From contig NZ_QSPK01000024.1 of the NCBI RefSeq assembly GCF_003436425.1, positions 1 through 33,951 of the forward strand: a stretch of DNA of 33,951 nt. The letters are read 5' to 3'. The translations under genes were made by a program, and so were the position numbers. Position 1 is the stretch's first letter, and every line of letters starts with the position of its first letter. Positions 1 to 8,992 of this stretch are shown in pieces. This DNA is from Eubacterium sp. TM05-53 (lineage in GTDB: Bacteria; Bacillota_I; Bacilli_A; Erysipelotrichales; Erysipelotrichaceae). Under the pieces are notes generated by a model, which saw only the letters and a program-made list of their open reading frames with translations, was not told where the DNA came from and searched no databases.

Positions 1-40
1 CAGTTTTCAAAGATCATGTGCACCTCAGCAGTGCTCATCT

Positions 41-69
41 ATATTACCAAATCATTCCTATTTCGTCAA
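41..69 (-). promoter_or_regulatory. Promoter for a gene leaving the left edge
   Basis: On the minus strand there is TTGACG (64-69), a 17-nt spacer and TAATAT (41-46) preceded by TGG, which makes an extended -10. Transcription would start near position 34. An ATG at 16-18 follows GAGGTG by 3 nt, and an ATG at 36-38 lies too close to the -10 to have a leader. The coding part inside the window is too short to identify the product. GCAC/GTGC around TGCTGAG could form a small hairpin in the leader. Confidence 0.6.
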
Positions 70-85
70 ATGTTTTTTTAAATTT

Positions 86-123
86 TTTTAAAAAAATAAA
101 AAAGGACACTTTTCCAAGCATCC
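86..123 (-). terminator. Intrinsic terminator after rpiB
   Basis: Read on the minus strand, GGATGC (118-123) and GTGTCC (104-109) form a 6-bp stem with two G-U pairs and an 8-nt loop. A run of T residues broken by one A follows directly. It sits 7 nt beyond the rpiB stop codon. Confidence 0.65.
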
Positions 124-130
124 CTAAATC

Positions 131-577
131 TTATTGAGCATCCTCAATTGCACTGATTTTTGCGATTCTTCCCTTATGTCTTTCACCCTCACTAAATGGA
201 GTGTTCAAGAAAGTATGAACAATATCTTTACAAGTTTCAATACCTGTCGTTCTTTGTCCCATGCTCAACATATTCGCATCATTGTGTTCACGAGTCAAAC
301 GAGCCATAGTTACATCTGTACATAATGCACAACGGATTCCTTTTACTTTATTTGCAGCAATCGAAATTCCAATTCCAGTACCACACATAACAATACCCTT
401 GTCCACTTCTTTATTCGCAACTAAATCTGCACACGCTTTTGCCATATCCGGATAATCAACACTATTTGTATCATGACAACCACAATCCACAACTTCATGT
501 CCTTCATCAATCAACATTTGTTTAATTTCTTCCTTATATGTGTATGCTCCATGATCACATGCCATACCAATTTTCAT
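131..577 (-). CDS. rpiB: Ribose-5-phosphate isomerase B
   Basis: RpiB/LacAB-family isomerase of 148 residues, the usual family length. It interconverts ribose 5-phosphate and ribulose 5-phosphate in the cytoplasmic non-oxidative pentose phosphate pathway. The N-terminus carries the phosphate-site segment ACDHGAY (residues 6-12), and the active-site loop MCGTGIGISIAANK lies near residues 64-77, with the catalytic Cys followed by GTGIG. TREHNDANMLSMG matches the family core. The start follows GGAGGATTAAAG. It lies downstream of the zinc-ribbon gene on the same strand, 62 nt apart, and a terminator follows. LacA/LacB subunits are related but would normally occur as a pair, so RpiB is the better name. 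Its product would also supply PRPP for the histidine operon in this window. Confidence 0.95.
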   Translation of the reverse strand: MKIGMACDHGAYTYKEEIKQMLIDEGHEVVDCGCHDTNSVDYPDMAKACADLVANKEVDKGIVMCGTGIGISIAANKVKGIRCALCTDVTMARLTREHNDANMLSMGQRTTGIETCKDIVHTFLNTPFSEGERHKGRIAKISAIEDAQ

Positions 578-639
578 TCTTTAATCCTCCTCAACATCTA
601 TAAATATTTTACAACGTTTCCATCTTTGCGTAAAGGCAA

Positions 640-2533
<1,894 letters not shown>

Positions 2534-2539
2534 TAACAT

Positions 2540-2567
2540 AAAAGCCGATCTCGGCTTTTATTTTTTG
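2540..2567 (+). terminator. gdhA terminator
   Basis: AAAAGCCG (2540-2547) pairs with CGGCTTTT (2552-2559) around the loop ATCT, and a T-rich tract (2556-2566) follows. It starts 6 nt after the gdhA stop. Confidence 0.9.
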
Positions 2568-2613
2568 TCATTTTGCATTATTATCTTAAAAGTAAAAAGG
2601 TTGTGATTATTCT

Positions 2614-3285
2614 ATGAAACGAGCAAAACAAACATCTGAATCCATCGAACTCGGTATTCTTTTGGCATTATCCGGCGGATTTATGGATGCTTATTCCTAT
2701 TTAGCAAGAGGACAAGTCTTCGCAAATGCTCAAACCGGAAATATGCTACTCTTTGGTGTCAATCTAGCAAGCGGACAATTTCAAAACTCTCTACATTATT
2801 TGTGTCCCGTACTTGCTTTTGGCCTAGGTATTTTCTTAGCTGAATTTGTACATTTTCAAAAAATCCAAAAAGTACATTGGCGTCAAGTTACTCTCTTGAT
2901 TGAAATCATTATATTATTTGGCGTTGGATATATTTCATTCGAACAAAACCTTCTCGCAAATTCTTTAACTTCTTTTGCGTGTGGCTTACAAGTACAAGCC
3001 TTTCGTAAAATACACGGTAAAGGTTACGCAACAACGATGTGTATTGGAAATTTAAGAACTGGAACACATGAAATGTGTAATTATTTATGCACAAAAAAAG
3101 TCCAACATCTACAAAGTGGACTTCTATACTACTTAATTATTTTAACATTTATAATCGGTGCTATTCTAGGAAACTTCTGTATTCAAATCTTTTCTGCAAA
3201 AGCCATCTGGGTCAGCGTTTCCCTATTAATACTCGCCTTTATTTTAATGTTTATTGACCGTGAAAAAGATGAGGCTTTTCAATAA
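2614..3285 (+). CDS. DUF1275 (YoaK-like) membrane protein
   Basis: 223 residues with about six hydrophobic segments. The N-terminal signature GGFMDAYSYLARGQVFANAQTGN (read from residue 21) is the hallmark of the YoaK/DUF1275 family, where the AQTGN segment is highly conserved. The family is a putative integral-membrane transporter or channel of unknown substrate. The ribosome binding site is poor: AAAAGG lies 13 nt upstream. The gene follows the gdhA terminator and ends 35 nt inside the oppositely oriented phosphatase gene, so the two transcripts are complementary at their 3' ends. Family assignment is firm and function is unknown. Confidence 0.88.
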   Translation: MKRAKQTSESIELGILLALSGGFMDAYSYLARGQVFANAQTGNMLLFGVNLASGQFQNSLHYLCPVLAFGLGIFLAEFVHFQKIQKVHWRQVTLLIEIIILFGVGYISFEQNLLANSLTSFACGLQVQAFRKIHGKGYATTMCIGNLRTGTHEMCNYLCTKKVQHLQSGLLYYLIILTFIIGAILGNFCIQIFSAKAIWVSVSLLILAFILMFIDREKDEAFQ

Positions 3286-3838
3286 GCCTTAATTCTGTAT
3301 CACAATCCATTCTTGTCACTGAACAATTTGGCACTAAAGCGGCTGTATTTGGTTTTTCATTCACAAAACCAGGACATAATGCATTCACAATATGTTTGAT
3401 GGCAGAACCATGACAAACTACTAAAACATTCGCATTCGGATATTCGGATGCGATTTTTTTTAATTCATTCGTTACTCTTTCTATAACATCACTATGGTTT
3501 TCACCACCACAAAAACGATAACCATCCGGAAAACTTACACCATCTTTAAATATATTCACAGATTTTTCAGCCTCAAAATCACCAAAACTCTGCTCCTTTA
3601 AATTTTTAGAAGGAATAATCTTTACATTTCTACCCTCTAAAATAGAGTTTGCCGTATCTATAGCTCTTTCACTCGTTGAACAAAAACATACATCAAATGG
3701 AATGTTCTTCAATTCTTTACCCAATTGTTTTGCCTGAGAAACGCCCAAATCCGTCAACGGTGAATCACACCATCCTTGAATACGACCTTTACGATTAAAT
3801 ACCGTTTCTCCATGTCTAATAATATAAAAATGTGTCAT
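3251..3838 (-). CDS. Histidine phosphatase (phosphoglycerate mutase-like)
   Basis: 195 residues from the ATG at 3838, which has AAGGAAGG 7 nt upstream. A longer frame to 3862 lacks such a site. The catalytic RHGE motif is near residue 10 (YIIRHGETVFN), followed by GRIQGWCDSPLTDLG, typical of GpmB/CobC-like branch 1 histidine phosphatases. The second catalytic His lies in VVCHGSAIKHIV, and the acid residue is probably in KEQSFGDFE. The substrate cannot be told from sequence: the group includes phosphatases for sugar phosphates, nucleotide intermediates and alpha-ribazole phosphate. The gene is monocistronic, has its own promoter (TTGATA-16-TATAAT), and its 3' end overlaps the convergent DUF1275 gene. 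Confidence 0.88.
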   Translation of the reverse strand: MTHFYIIRHGETVFNRKGRIQGWCDSPLTDLGVSQAKQLGKELKNIPFDVCFCSTSERAIDTANSILEGRNVKIIPSKNLKEQSFGDFEAEKSVNIFKDGVSFPDGYRFCGGENHSDVIERVTNELKKIASEYPNANVLVVCHGSAIKHIVNALCPGFVNEKPNTAALVPNCSVTRMDCDTELRLIEKPHLFHGQ

Positions 3839-3860
3839 ATATATACCTTCCTTTTGCCTC

Positions 3861-3888
3861 ATTATAATCCATTTCAGTTAGATATCAA
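3861..3888 (-). promoter_or_regulatory. Promoter of the histidine phosphatase gene
   Basis: On the minus strand, TTGATA (3883-3888), a 16-nt spacer and TATAAT (3861-3866). It lies back to back with the riboswitch promoter of mntP, with 13 nt between the two -35 boxes. Confidence 0.7.
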
Positions 3889-3901
3889 TAACTATTTTAC
3901 A

Positions 3902-3930
3902 TTGTAAAGAAATTTTGATTTTGGTAATAT
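3902..3930 (+). promoter_or_regulatory. mntP leader promoter
   Basis: TTGTAA (3902-3907), a 17-nt spacer and TAATAT (3925-3930) preceded by TGG. Transcription would start near 3937, just at the 5' arm of riboswitch helix P1. Confidence 0.65.
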
Positions 3931-3937
3931 AATCACA

Positions 3938-4064
3938 TCCATAAGGGAGTAGTTATCTTACTTATGTAAGTATTTAAGTCAACACACTGATCAATCGATC
4001 TGGCTTATCGTAATAAACAAGACTTATGCGAAAAAAGACATCTTTTTTTCGTATAAGTCTTTTT
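3938..4064 (+). promoter_or_regulatory. Manganese riboswitch (yybP-ykoY type)
   Basis: The leader carries the family's conserved loop as AAGGGAGTAG (3943-3952), a GTCAACA-like segment (3978-3984) and a CTGGCTTA-like segment. CTTAC-TTAT-GTAAG (3957-3970) forms an internal hairpin and GATC-AATC-GATC (3989-4000) another. CATAAG (3940-3945) pairs with CTTATG (4023-4028) to close P1. The same CTTATG also begins the 5' arm of the terminator hairpin. The two folds are therefore exclusive, which predicts an ON switch: metal-bound aptamer, no terminator, mntP expressed. The family and its link to Mn2+ and MntP are established; the pairing is read from this sequence. Confidence 0.85.
4021..4064 (+). 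terminator. Riboswitch-controlled terminator of mntP
   Basis: A long stem, GACTTATGCGAAAAAAGA against the near-perfect complement at 4041-4059 (one extra T and one G-U), followed by TTTTT. It ends 10 nt before the GGAGG of mntP. Confidence 0.85.
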
Positions 4065-4079
4065 ATTTTAGGAGGAAAT

Positions 4080-4643
4080 ATGGATTTTATTACTATTTTA
4101 TTTATTGGCATTGGTTTAGCTATGGATGCAAGCGCTGTATCTTTGGCAAAAGGTATGGGTCTTGATAAAGATCAAGTAAAAAAATACGCCTTTATCCTAG
4201 CCCTAGCGTTTGGCCTTTTTCAAGCACTTATGCCAGCTATTGGATATTTTGCCGGAAGTCATTTTGCCGAATACATTCAATCCATCGATCACTGGATTGC
4301 CTTTATTTTGTTGAGCTTGATAGGTATCAACATGATTCGCGAAGGAAAAGAAGAAAAAGAAAATGAAGTAAAAATTCACTCCATCCCATTTAAAGACATT
4401 CTTCTTTTAGCTATCGCCACAAGTATTGACGCTTTAGCCGTTGGTGTAAGTTTTGCCTTTTTAAAAGTCAATCTATTTTTAGCTATAACTACAATTGGTA
4501 TCACTACATTTATTCTTTCATTTGTTTGTGTATTATTTGGAAAAAAACTTGGTAGCTTATTTGAAAAATATGCTGAATACTTAGGTGGTATCATCTTAAT
4601 TCTATTAGGAATTAAAATCTTAATTGAACATTTATTTTTCTAA
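4080..4643 (+). CDS. mntP: Manganese efflux protein MntP
   Basis: 187 residues, the standard length, with six membrane helices. It exports Mn2+ across the cytoplasmic membrane. The two inverted halves each carry the family's acidic helix motif: AMDASAVSLAKG near residue 16 and SIDALAVGVSF near residue 120. The start is the ATG at 4080 after GGAGGAAAT. An in-frame ATG at 4026 lies inside the terminator hairpin and is not used. The upstream manganese riboswitch gives independent support for the function. It converges on the SGNH hydrolase gene. Confidence 0.95.
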   Translation: MDFITILFIGIGLAMDASAVSLAKGMGLDKDQVKKYAFILALAFGLFQALMPAIGYFAGSHFAEYIQSIDHWIAFILLSLIGINMIREGKEEKENEVKIHSIPFKDILLLAIATSIDALAVGVSFAFLKVNLFLAITTIGITTFILSFVCVLFGKKLGSLFEKYAEYLGGIILILLGIKILIEHLFF

Positions 4644-4644
4644 C

Positions 4645-4666
4645 AAGACTTCAATTAAAGTCTTTT
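4645..4666 (+). terminator. Possible mntP terminator
   Basis: AAGACTT (4645-4651) pairs with AAGTCTT (4658-4664) around a 6-nt loop, with TTTT at its 3' edge. It starts right after the mntP stop and overlaps the end of the opposing hydrolase gene. The stem is AT-rich and the U-run short. Confidence 0.45.
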
Positions 4667-5155
4667 CATATACTCAGCTATTTTTATACCCAATTCCTTA
4701 TGTCCTTTTTCAGATAAATGCACACCATCAAAACTCATATCTAAAGGATTACAATCTAAACAAGGAACTCCCATTACCTTATATGCCTCATTCAGTTTCA
4801 TACTTTCATCTCTAAATTCATCAAATTGCAAAATTGGCGGACAAAGAATCAACAGCTTTCTTTTGTCCATTGAATCAATTAACTCATGCATAAAAGAAAG
4901 GATTTGATCAACATCATAATAATGAATCAAATCATTAGACCCCAACATAACACAAAATAAATCAATCGAATCTAAATCGAATGTATCCTCTTTTACATCT
5001 CGCAATAAGCGACCATTGATCGCATCCTCAAAAAATATCCATCCAGGCACAAGATCATTTAAATAATCAATGTATGTTAAATCATACCTTTGAAAATATC
5101 CTCTTGGATCATAGCCCCAAGTATTGGAATCCCCTAAAAACAATACCTTTTTCAT
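4655..5155 (-). CDS. SGNH/GDSL-family hydrolase
   Basis: 166 residues with all family blocks. FLGDSNTWGYD (residues 6-16) holds the nucleophile Ser and GSND (near 73) is block III. DGVHLSEKGH near the C-terminus holds the Asp and His of the catalytic triad. No signal peptide or membrane segment is present, so it probably acts in the cytoplasm as an esterase, lipase or acetylhydrolase. The motif GDSNTWGYDP is typical of arylesterase-like members, but the substrate is open. Its start codon overlaps the MATE stop by 1 nt (TAATG), so the two are translationally coupled. A link to transport of an ester substrate is possible but only inferred. Confidence 0.9.
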   Translation of the reverse strand: MKKVLFLGDSNTWGYDPRGYFQRYDLTYIDYLNDLVPGWIFFEDAINGRLLRDVKEDTFDLDSIDLFCVMLGSNDLIHYYDVDQILSFMHELIDSMDKRKLLILCPPILQFDEFRDESMKLNEAYKVMGVPCLDCNPLDMSFDGVHLSEKGHKELGIKIAEYMKRL

Positions 5156-6498
5156 TATGCCACTCTGCGAATTTTCTTACGCACAACCATGAAACAAATA
5201 CCATGCGCCACAAGCGTTATAACCCACGTAATTGGATAAGAAATATACAATGAGAAGGTTGTATGCACTGCCTTAAATACAGTAAATATCCATATAACAC
5301 GAATCAAACAGACACCCGTTAAAGATACCAGCATTGGTAAAATAGAATAACCGATTCCTCTAAGACTTCCAACTAAAGTATCCATAATTCCACATAAACA
5401 ATACATTGTACTAATAACAGCCAATCGATCAATTCCAAATTGAATGACGTGCTCATCACTCGAATAAATAGATAGTAACTGTTGGCCAAAGAAATAAGCA
5501 CCTTGCCCGAGTACAAGACCTACGATACTAACAATTACTAAACATTCTAATAAAATCTTATCAATTCGATTGTATTTTTTTGCTCCAAAATTTTGCGAAG
5601 TAAACGACAAAGAAGTTTGATAAACTGCATTCATAGACGTATATACAAAGCCTTCAATATTGCTTGCGGCGGTATTTCCAGCCATAACTAAAGAGCCAAA
5701 AGAGTTAATACTTGATTGAATCAATACGTTTGAAATACTAAAGATAATGCCTTGAAGCCCTGCTGGAAGGCCTACTTCTAGCATTTGTAAAGCTAATTCC
5801 TTATGGAAACGCATATCCTTTAACTCAAAATGTAAAGGTCCATCCATATGCTTTAAACATAATAGAATTAAAGCAGAACTAATTCCTTCCGAAATAATCG
5901 TAGCTAAAGCGACACCAGCAACACCCATATCGAATACAATTACGAAACAGAGATTAAATAGCACATTGATGATACCAGAAATCAACAAAAAATAGAGTGG
6001 ACGCTTTGTATCCCCAATCGATCTAAGTATGGCAGCCCCGAAGTTATAAACCATAAAAAATGGCATACCTGCAAAATAAATACGCATATATAAAGATGAC
6101 AAATCAATTACATCTTCTGGTGTAGCCATTAACTCTAGCAAGGGTTTCGCAAAAAAGAAACCCACAAACACCATTAATAATCCACCAAAGACGGCAATAA
6201 AAATAGCTGTATGTACAGCTTTAGATGTATTTTCTTCATCTCGAGCCCCAATAGATTTACCCAATACAACATTTGCACCAACACTAATACCAATAAACAT
6301 ATTCACCAATAAATTGATTAATGCACTTGTTGAACCAACTGCTGCCAACGCTTGATTTCCCGTAAATCGACCTACTACGATAATATCGGCTGCATTAAAC
6401 AACAATTGCAGGCAGCCCGACAAAATTAATGGTAATGAAAAAATAATCAACTTTTTAAAAATTGGACCATTACACATATCCACTTGATAACTACGCAT
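5155..6498 (-). CDS. MATE-family multidrug/cation efflux transporter
   Basis: 447 residues with about 12 hydrophobic helices in two homologous halves, as expected for MATE proteins. The first half begins with GPIFKKLIIFSLPLILSGCLQ and contains AADIIVVGRFTGNQALAAVGS, the conserved first-helix region. It would export drugs or metabolites using a Na+ or H+ gradient. The ATG at 6498 follows GGGGAGG by 6 nt. It is the first gene of a two-gene unit with the SGNH hydrolase. The substrate cannot be predicted; many MATE genes in gut Firmicutes have no assigned role. Confidence 0.93.
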   Translation of the reverse strand: MRSYQVDMCNGPIFKKLIIFSLPLILSGCLQLLFNAADIIVVGRFTGNQALAAVGSTSALINLLVNMFIGISVGANVVLGKSIGARDEENTSKAVHTAIFIAVFGGLLMVFVGFFFAKPLLELMATPEDVIDLSSLYMRIYFAGMPFFMVYNFGAAILRSIGDTKRPLYFLLISGIINVLFNLCFVIVFDMGVAGVALATIISEGISSALILLCLKHMDGPLHFELKDMRFHKELALQMLEVGLPAGLQGIIFSISNVLIQSSINSFGSLVMAGNTAASNIEGFVYTSMNAVYQTSLSFTSQNFGAKKYNRIDKILLECLVIVSIVGLVLGQGAYFFGQQLLSIYSSDEHVIQFGIDRLAVISTMYCLCGIMDTLVGSLRGIGYSILPMLVSLTGVCLIRVIWIFTVFKAVHTTFSLYISYPITWVITLVAHGICFMVVRKKIRRVA

Positions 6499-6529
6499 AC
6501 AAATCCTCCCCGTTTACAATAATAGTCAA

Positions 6530-6558
6530 ATTATATACCTTATGTAATATTATTGAAA
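6530..6558 (-). promoter_or_regulatory. Promoter of the MATE-hydrolase unit
   Basis: On the minus strand, TATAAT (6530-6535) with a weak -35, TTTCAA (6553-6558), at 17-nt spacing. The -35 abuts the T-run of the upstream operon's terminator. Confidence 0.5.
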
Positions 6559-6592
6559 GAAAAAAAGAATGAAATGTAACTTTTCATTCTTT
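6555..6592 (-). terminator. Terminator of the pilus-like operon
   Basis: On the minus strand GAATGAAA (6582-6589) pairs with TTTCATTC (6567-6574), extended by three A-T pairs, followed by a run of T residues (6560-6566). It overlaps the pilT-like stop codon and ends the ten-gene unit that starts at 14322. Confidence 0.8.
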
Positions 6593-7646
6593 ATTGCACT
6601 CTCGTTTTCATGCGATCCGGGTGCAGACTATACTGAATCGCAATATCTTTTGTGATTTTACCTTGTTGATACAAGTCATAGATCGCATCATCCATCATAA
6701 CCATACCGTTCTGTCGATTCGAAATCATTGTATTCTCAATCTGATGAATCTTATTCTCACGAATCTGCGAACGGATCGCAGGATTGACCAGCATAATTTC
6801 AAACACAGGAATCAATTCTCCATCTTTTCCTGGGATTAATTGCTCACTAATGATAGCCTCTAAAATCATTGATAATTGCGAACGCACTTGATCTTGATGA
6901 CCTTGAAACATATCAATAATACGATCAATTGTATTTACAGCTCCTACAGTATGTAACGTAGATAGAATTAAATGTCCGGTTTCAGCCGCGGAAAGAGCTG
7001 TCGAAACTGTTTCTTCATCACGCATTTCACCCAATAAAATAACTTCAGGTGCTTCACGCAATGCCGATTTTAATGCATTTAAATAACTTGCCGTATCATG
7101 ATATACCTCTCGTTGGGATACAATTGACTTTTTATGCGAATGCAAGAATTCAATTGGATCCTCAATCGTAATAATATGACAACTTCTTGTCTCATTCATG
7201 CGATCTATTAAACAAGCTAACGTCGTACTTTTACCACTGCCCGCAGGACCACTCACCAAGATAATCCCTTTTCTTCGATCTGAAAGATTTAAGACAGATT
7301 CTGGAATATTTAAATCTTCTGGATTTGGCAGATCAAAATTAACAACACGCAATACAGCTGCTTCTGAGTTTCTTTGACGATACACATTCACACGGAAACG
7401 ACCAACCTGGGATAAAGAAAAAGAAAAATCATCTTCTCCATTTGCCACAAAATTTTCATATGAACAATAGGGGGCAAAACCATACAATTGTTGCACAATA
7501 TCCTTTGTATCATTTGGCATCATTTTCTCTTGCGTAACCTTAACTAACTGTTGTCCCACTTTAAACATACATGGACTTCCAGCCACAAAAAAAATATCTG
7601 AAGCATTCTGGTCTATAGCATTTTTTAAAATCTCAACAACTTCCAT
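6591..7646 (-). CDS. PilT-family secretion/twitching ATPase
   Basis: 351 residues, the normal PilT length. The N-terminal PAS-like domain is followed by a RecA-like core: Walker A GPAGSGKST (133-141), Asp box IEDPIEF (165-171), Walker B EVILLGEMRD (201-210), His box TGHLILSTLHT (223-233). AIRSQIRE at 290-297 is close to the AIRNLIRE motif that marks PilT retraction ATPases rather than PilB/GspE assembly ATPases. It should form a cytoplasmic hexamer that works on the PilC/GspF-like platform protein encoded four genes earlier. It is the last gene of the operon, one base after the preceding stop, and no second ATPase is present. It may thus drive assembly, retraction or both; which of these is unknown. 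Confidence 0.93.
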   Translation of the reverse strand: MEVVEILKNAIDQNASDIFFVAGSPCMFKVGQQLVKVTQEKMMPNDTKDIVQQLYGFAPYCSYENFVANGEDDFSFSLSQVGRFRVNVYRQRNSEAAVLRVVNFDLPNPEDLNIPESVLNLSDRRKGIILVSGPAGSGKSTTLACLIDRMNETRSCHIITIEDPIEFLHSHKKSIVSQREVYHDTASYLNALKSALREAPEVILLGEMRDEETVSTALSAAETGHLILSTLHTVGAVNTIDRIIDMFQGHQDQVRSQLSMILEAIISEQLIPGKDGELIPVFEIMLVNPAIRSQIRENKIHQIENTMISNRQNGMVMMDDAIYDLYQQGKITKDIAIQYSLHPDRMKTRVQ

Positions 7647-7647
7647 T

Positions 7648-7941
7648 TTATTCCCCTTTCACAATCGTTTTAAAAGTAACGATTTTGTCTTCTTCCACCT
7701 TTACTTTTAAATATGTATCACCCTTTACATGAACTAAAAAATCCGTTTGATTTTCATCAATCAATTTATGCGCTTTGATTTCAGCTTCATAATATGCCTT
7801 TTTAAATGCATAACTACGATTGGTCTGTTCATGAATTTGGTATACCTTATTTGATGAAAACAACACTAATACACACATACAGACAACGACAAATATGCTT
7901 AGCATTGTAACTACACCTAATCCTATTCTTGATTGTTTCAT
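7648..7941 (-). CDS. Small single-pass membrane protein of the pilus-like operon
   Basis: 97 residues. A short basic N-terminus (MKQSRIG) is followed by one hydrophobic segment at about residues 8-30 and then a small polar domain of about 65 residues rich in Lys and Glu. The layout is that of a pilin or minor pseudopilin, but no GFTLxE-type prepilin cleavage site is present and no Glu follows the first residues of the helix. It overlaps the previous gene by 4 nt and precedes the ATPase by one base. I recognise no family. A pseudopilin-like role is inferred only from size, topology and context. Confidence 0.75.
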   Translation of the reverse strand: MKQSRIGLGVVTMLSIFVVVCMCVLVLFSSNKVYQIHEQTNRSYAFKKAYYEAEIKAHKLIDENQTDFLVHVKGDTYLKVKVEEDKIVTFKTIVKGE

Positions 7942-8261
7942 TCGTGATTCTCCTCTTGATAATATGTATAATCTAATACTTTCTTTTCCTTTACATAAAT
8001 ACGAATACGATATTCATTCCTATTTACATTTGAAATCTTAACATCATATATATTATCATTCATCTCTTGCGAATATTCACCCACACTAGCACTTAACTCA
8101 ATTTGATTTTGCGCTATAACCATCGCATCTTGACGATATGTATCCATTTGCGATATTTGCATCATCTTGGCATAGATTTCAATCAAAATTGTAGATGTGA
8201 TCAAAAAGAAGAATAAGACAAACAACAATTCTAAAAAGAATGAAAATGGCTTCTTTGTCAT
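7938..8261 (-). CDS. Pilin-like small membrane protein
   Basis: 107 residues. The N-terminus KKPFSFFLELLFVLFFF resembles a prepilin start: basic residues, then a hydrophobic helix with a Glu five or six residues in. The Gly or Ala before the usual cut site is missing and replaced by Pro-Phe. A polar stretch YRQDAMVIAQNQIELSAS matches the helix-to-domain transition of minor pilins, and a small beta-rich end follows. It overlaps its neighbours by 4 nt on each side. Of the four small proteins this is the most pilin-like. Whether it is processed is unclear, since no prepilin peptidase gene is in the window. Confidence 0.75.
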   Translation of the reverse strand: MTKKPFSFFLELLFVLFFFLITSTILIEIYAKMMQISQMDTYRQDAMVIAQNQIELSASVGEYSQEMNDNIYDVKISNVNRNEYRIRIYVKEKKVLDYTYYQEENHE

Positions 8262-8701
8262 GATGCCACCTCACTTCTTATATTTACATAAAAAGTAACG
8301 CCATTGATTTTACACGAGATAGTATTTGTATCTTGTTCTACATCAAAATCATGACAAGTCATTAACGGCTGTCCCATCGTTAAATCCGGTTCCATATCCT
8401 TAACAACGCAAAGTTCCATCAAACTCGTTCCTGATTTATACAAATATGTATCGCTTTTCGCATCCGAAAGCTTGATCACCTTTCGATCATTCACAACAAG
8501 AACACACACTCCATCTTCGGCATCATAACTATGAATCTTATTCGTGACATAAGAAACAGGAGTATATGTTTCAAAATCATGTTTTGTGCGTCTTTGAAGC
8601 ATCGTATAATCTTCGATTTGAATATTCAGCAACATAAAACAACACACCACAAACAAGAACAATAAAGAAAGAGAAAAGAAAACACCTGCATTTTTCATCA
8701 T
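8258..8701 (-). CDS. Single-pass membrane protein, possibly DUF4860-like
   Basis: 147 residues. MKNAGVFFSLSLLFLFVVCCFMLL forms an N-terminal membrane anchor and the remainder is an extracellular beta-rich domain with four Cys (in GVCVLVV, LCVVKD, TCHDFD and SCKING) that could form disulfides. Size and context fit the Firmicutes DUF4860 family that occurs in type II secretion-like clusters; this match is from memory and uncertain. It overlaps both neighbours by 4 nt. No prepilin leader is visible. It may be a structural or adaptor part of the pilus-like complex. Confidence 0.7.
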   Translation of the reverse strand: MMKNAGVFFSLSLLFLFVVCCFMLLNIQIEDYTMLQRRTKHDFETYTPVSYVTNKIHSYDAEDGVCVLVVNDRKVIKLSDAKSDTYLYKSGTSLMELCVVKDMEPDLTMGQPLMTCHDFDVEQDTNTISCKINGVTFYVNIRSEVAS

Positions 8702-8988
8702 TCAGTCCCCTTTCTATACACATAAATATTTGGATATACATTATCCCCTTGCCAATCATACGTTATAAAATAACTATTTTTATCATATGTAAATCCATAG
8801 TTTTTTCTTAAGTATTGAACACTTTCAGGATAACGACCCTCCACACTATAACAAGTAATCAATGCCGTATCCAAGCTGTTCTTTACGCGATCTATATCTA
8901 AATTCTCTGTACTCTTATTGATATTTGAAAAACCAAGTAATATCAATATTAAAAACAAGACAAAGAACAATACGTTCTTTATTTTCAT
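8698..8988 (-). CDS. GspG-like pseudopilin without canonical leader
   Basis: 96 residues from the ATG at 8988. A frame to 9015 exists but begins inside the preceding gene, while 8988 starts 4 nt after that gene's stop and has GGGG about 8 nt upstream. An N-terminal hydrophobic helix (residues 5-20) is followed by a helix-like stretch with DRVKNSLDTALITCYSVEGRYPES. The spacing of an A-x-x-x-CY-x-x-EG-x-YP segment, then LRKNYGF and NYIT-like strands, recalls the globular part of GspG major pseudopilins. There is no GFTLxE site. Probably a major or minor fibre subunit; moderate confidence. Confidence 0.7.
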   Translation of the reverse strand: MKIKNVLFFVLFLILILLGFSNINKSTENLDIDRVKNSLDTALITCYSVEGRYPESVQYLRKNYGFTYDKNSYFITYDWQGDNVYPNIYVYRKGTE

Positions 8989-8992
8989 ATAG

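Noticed and set aside
4026..4079. N-terminal extension of MntP from the ATG at 4026
   Set aside because: This ATG is inside the riboswitch terminator stem and has no ribosome binding site, while the ATG at 4080 follows GGAGG and gives the normal length.
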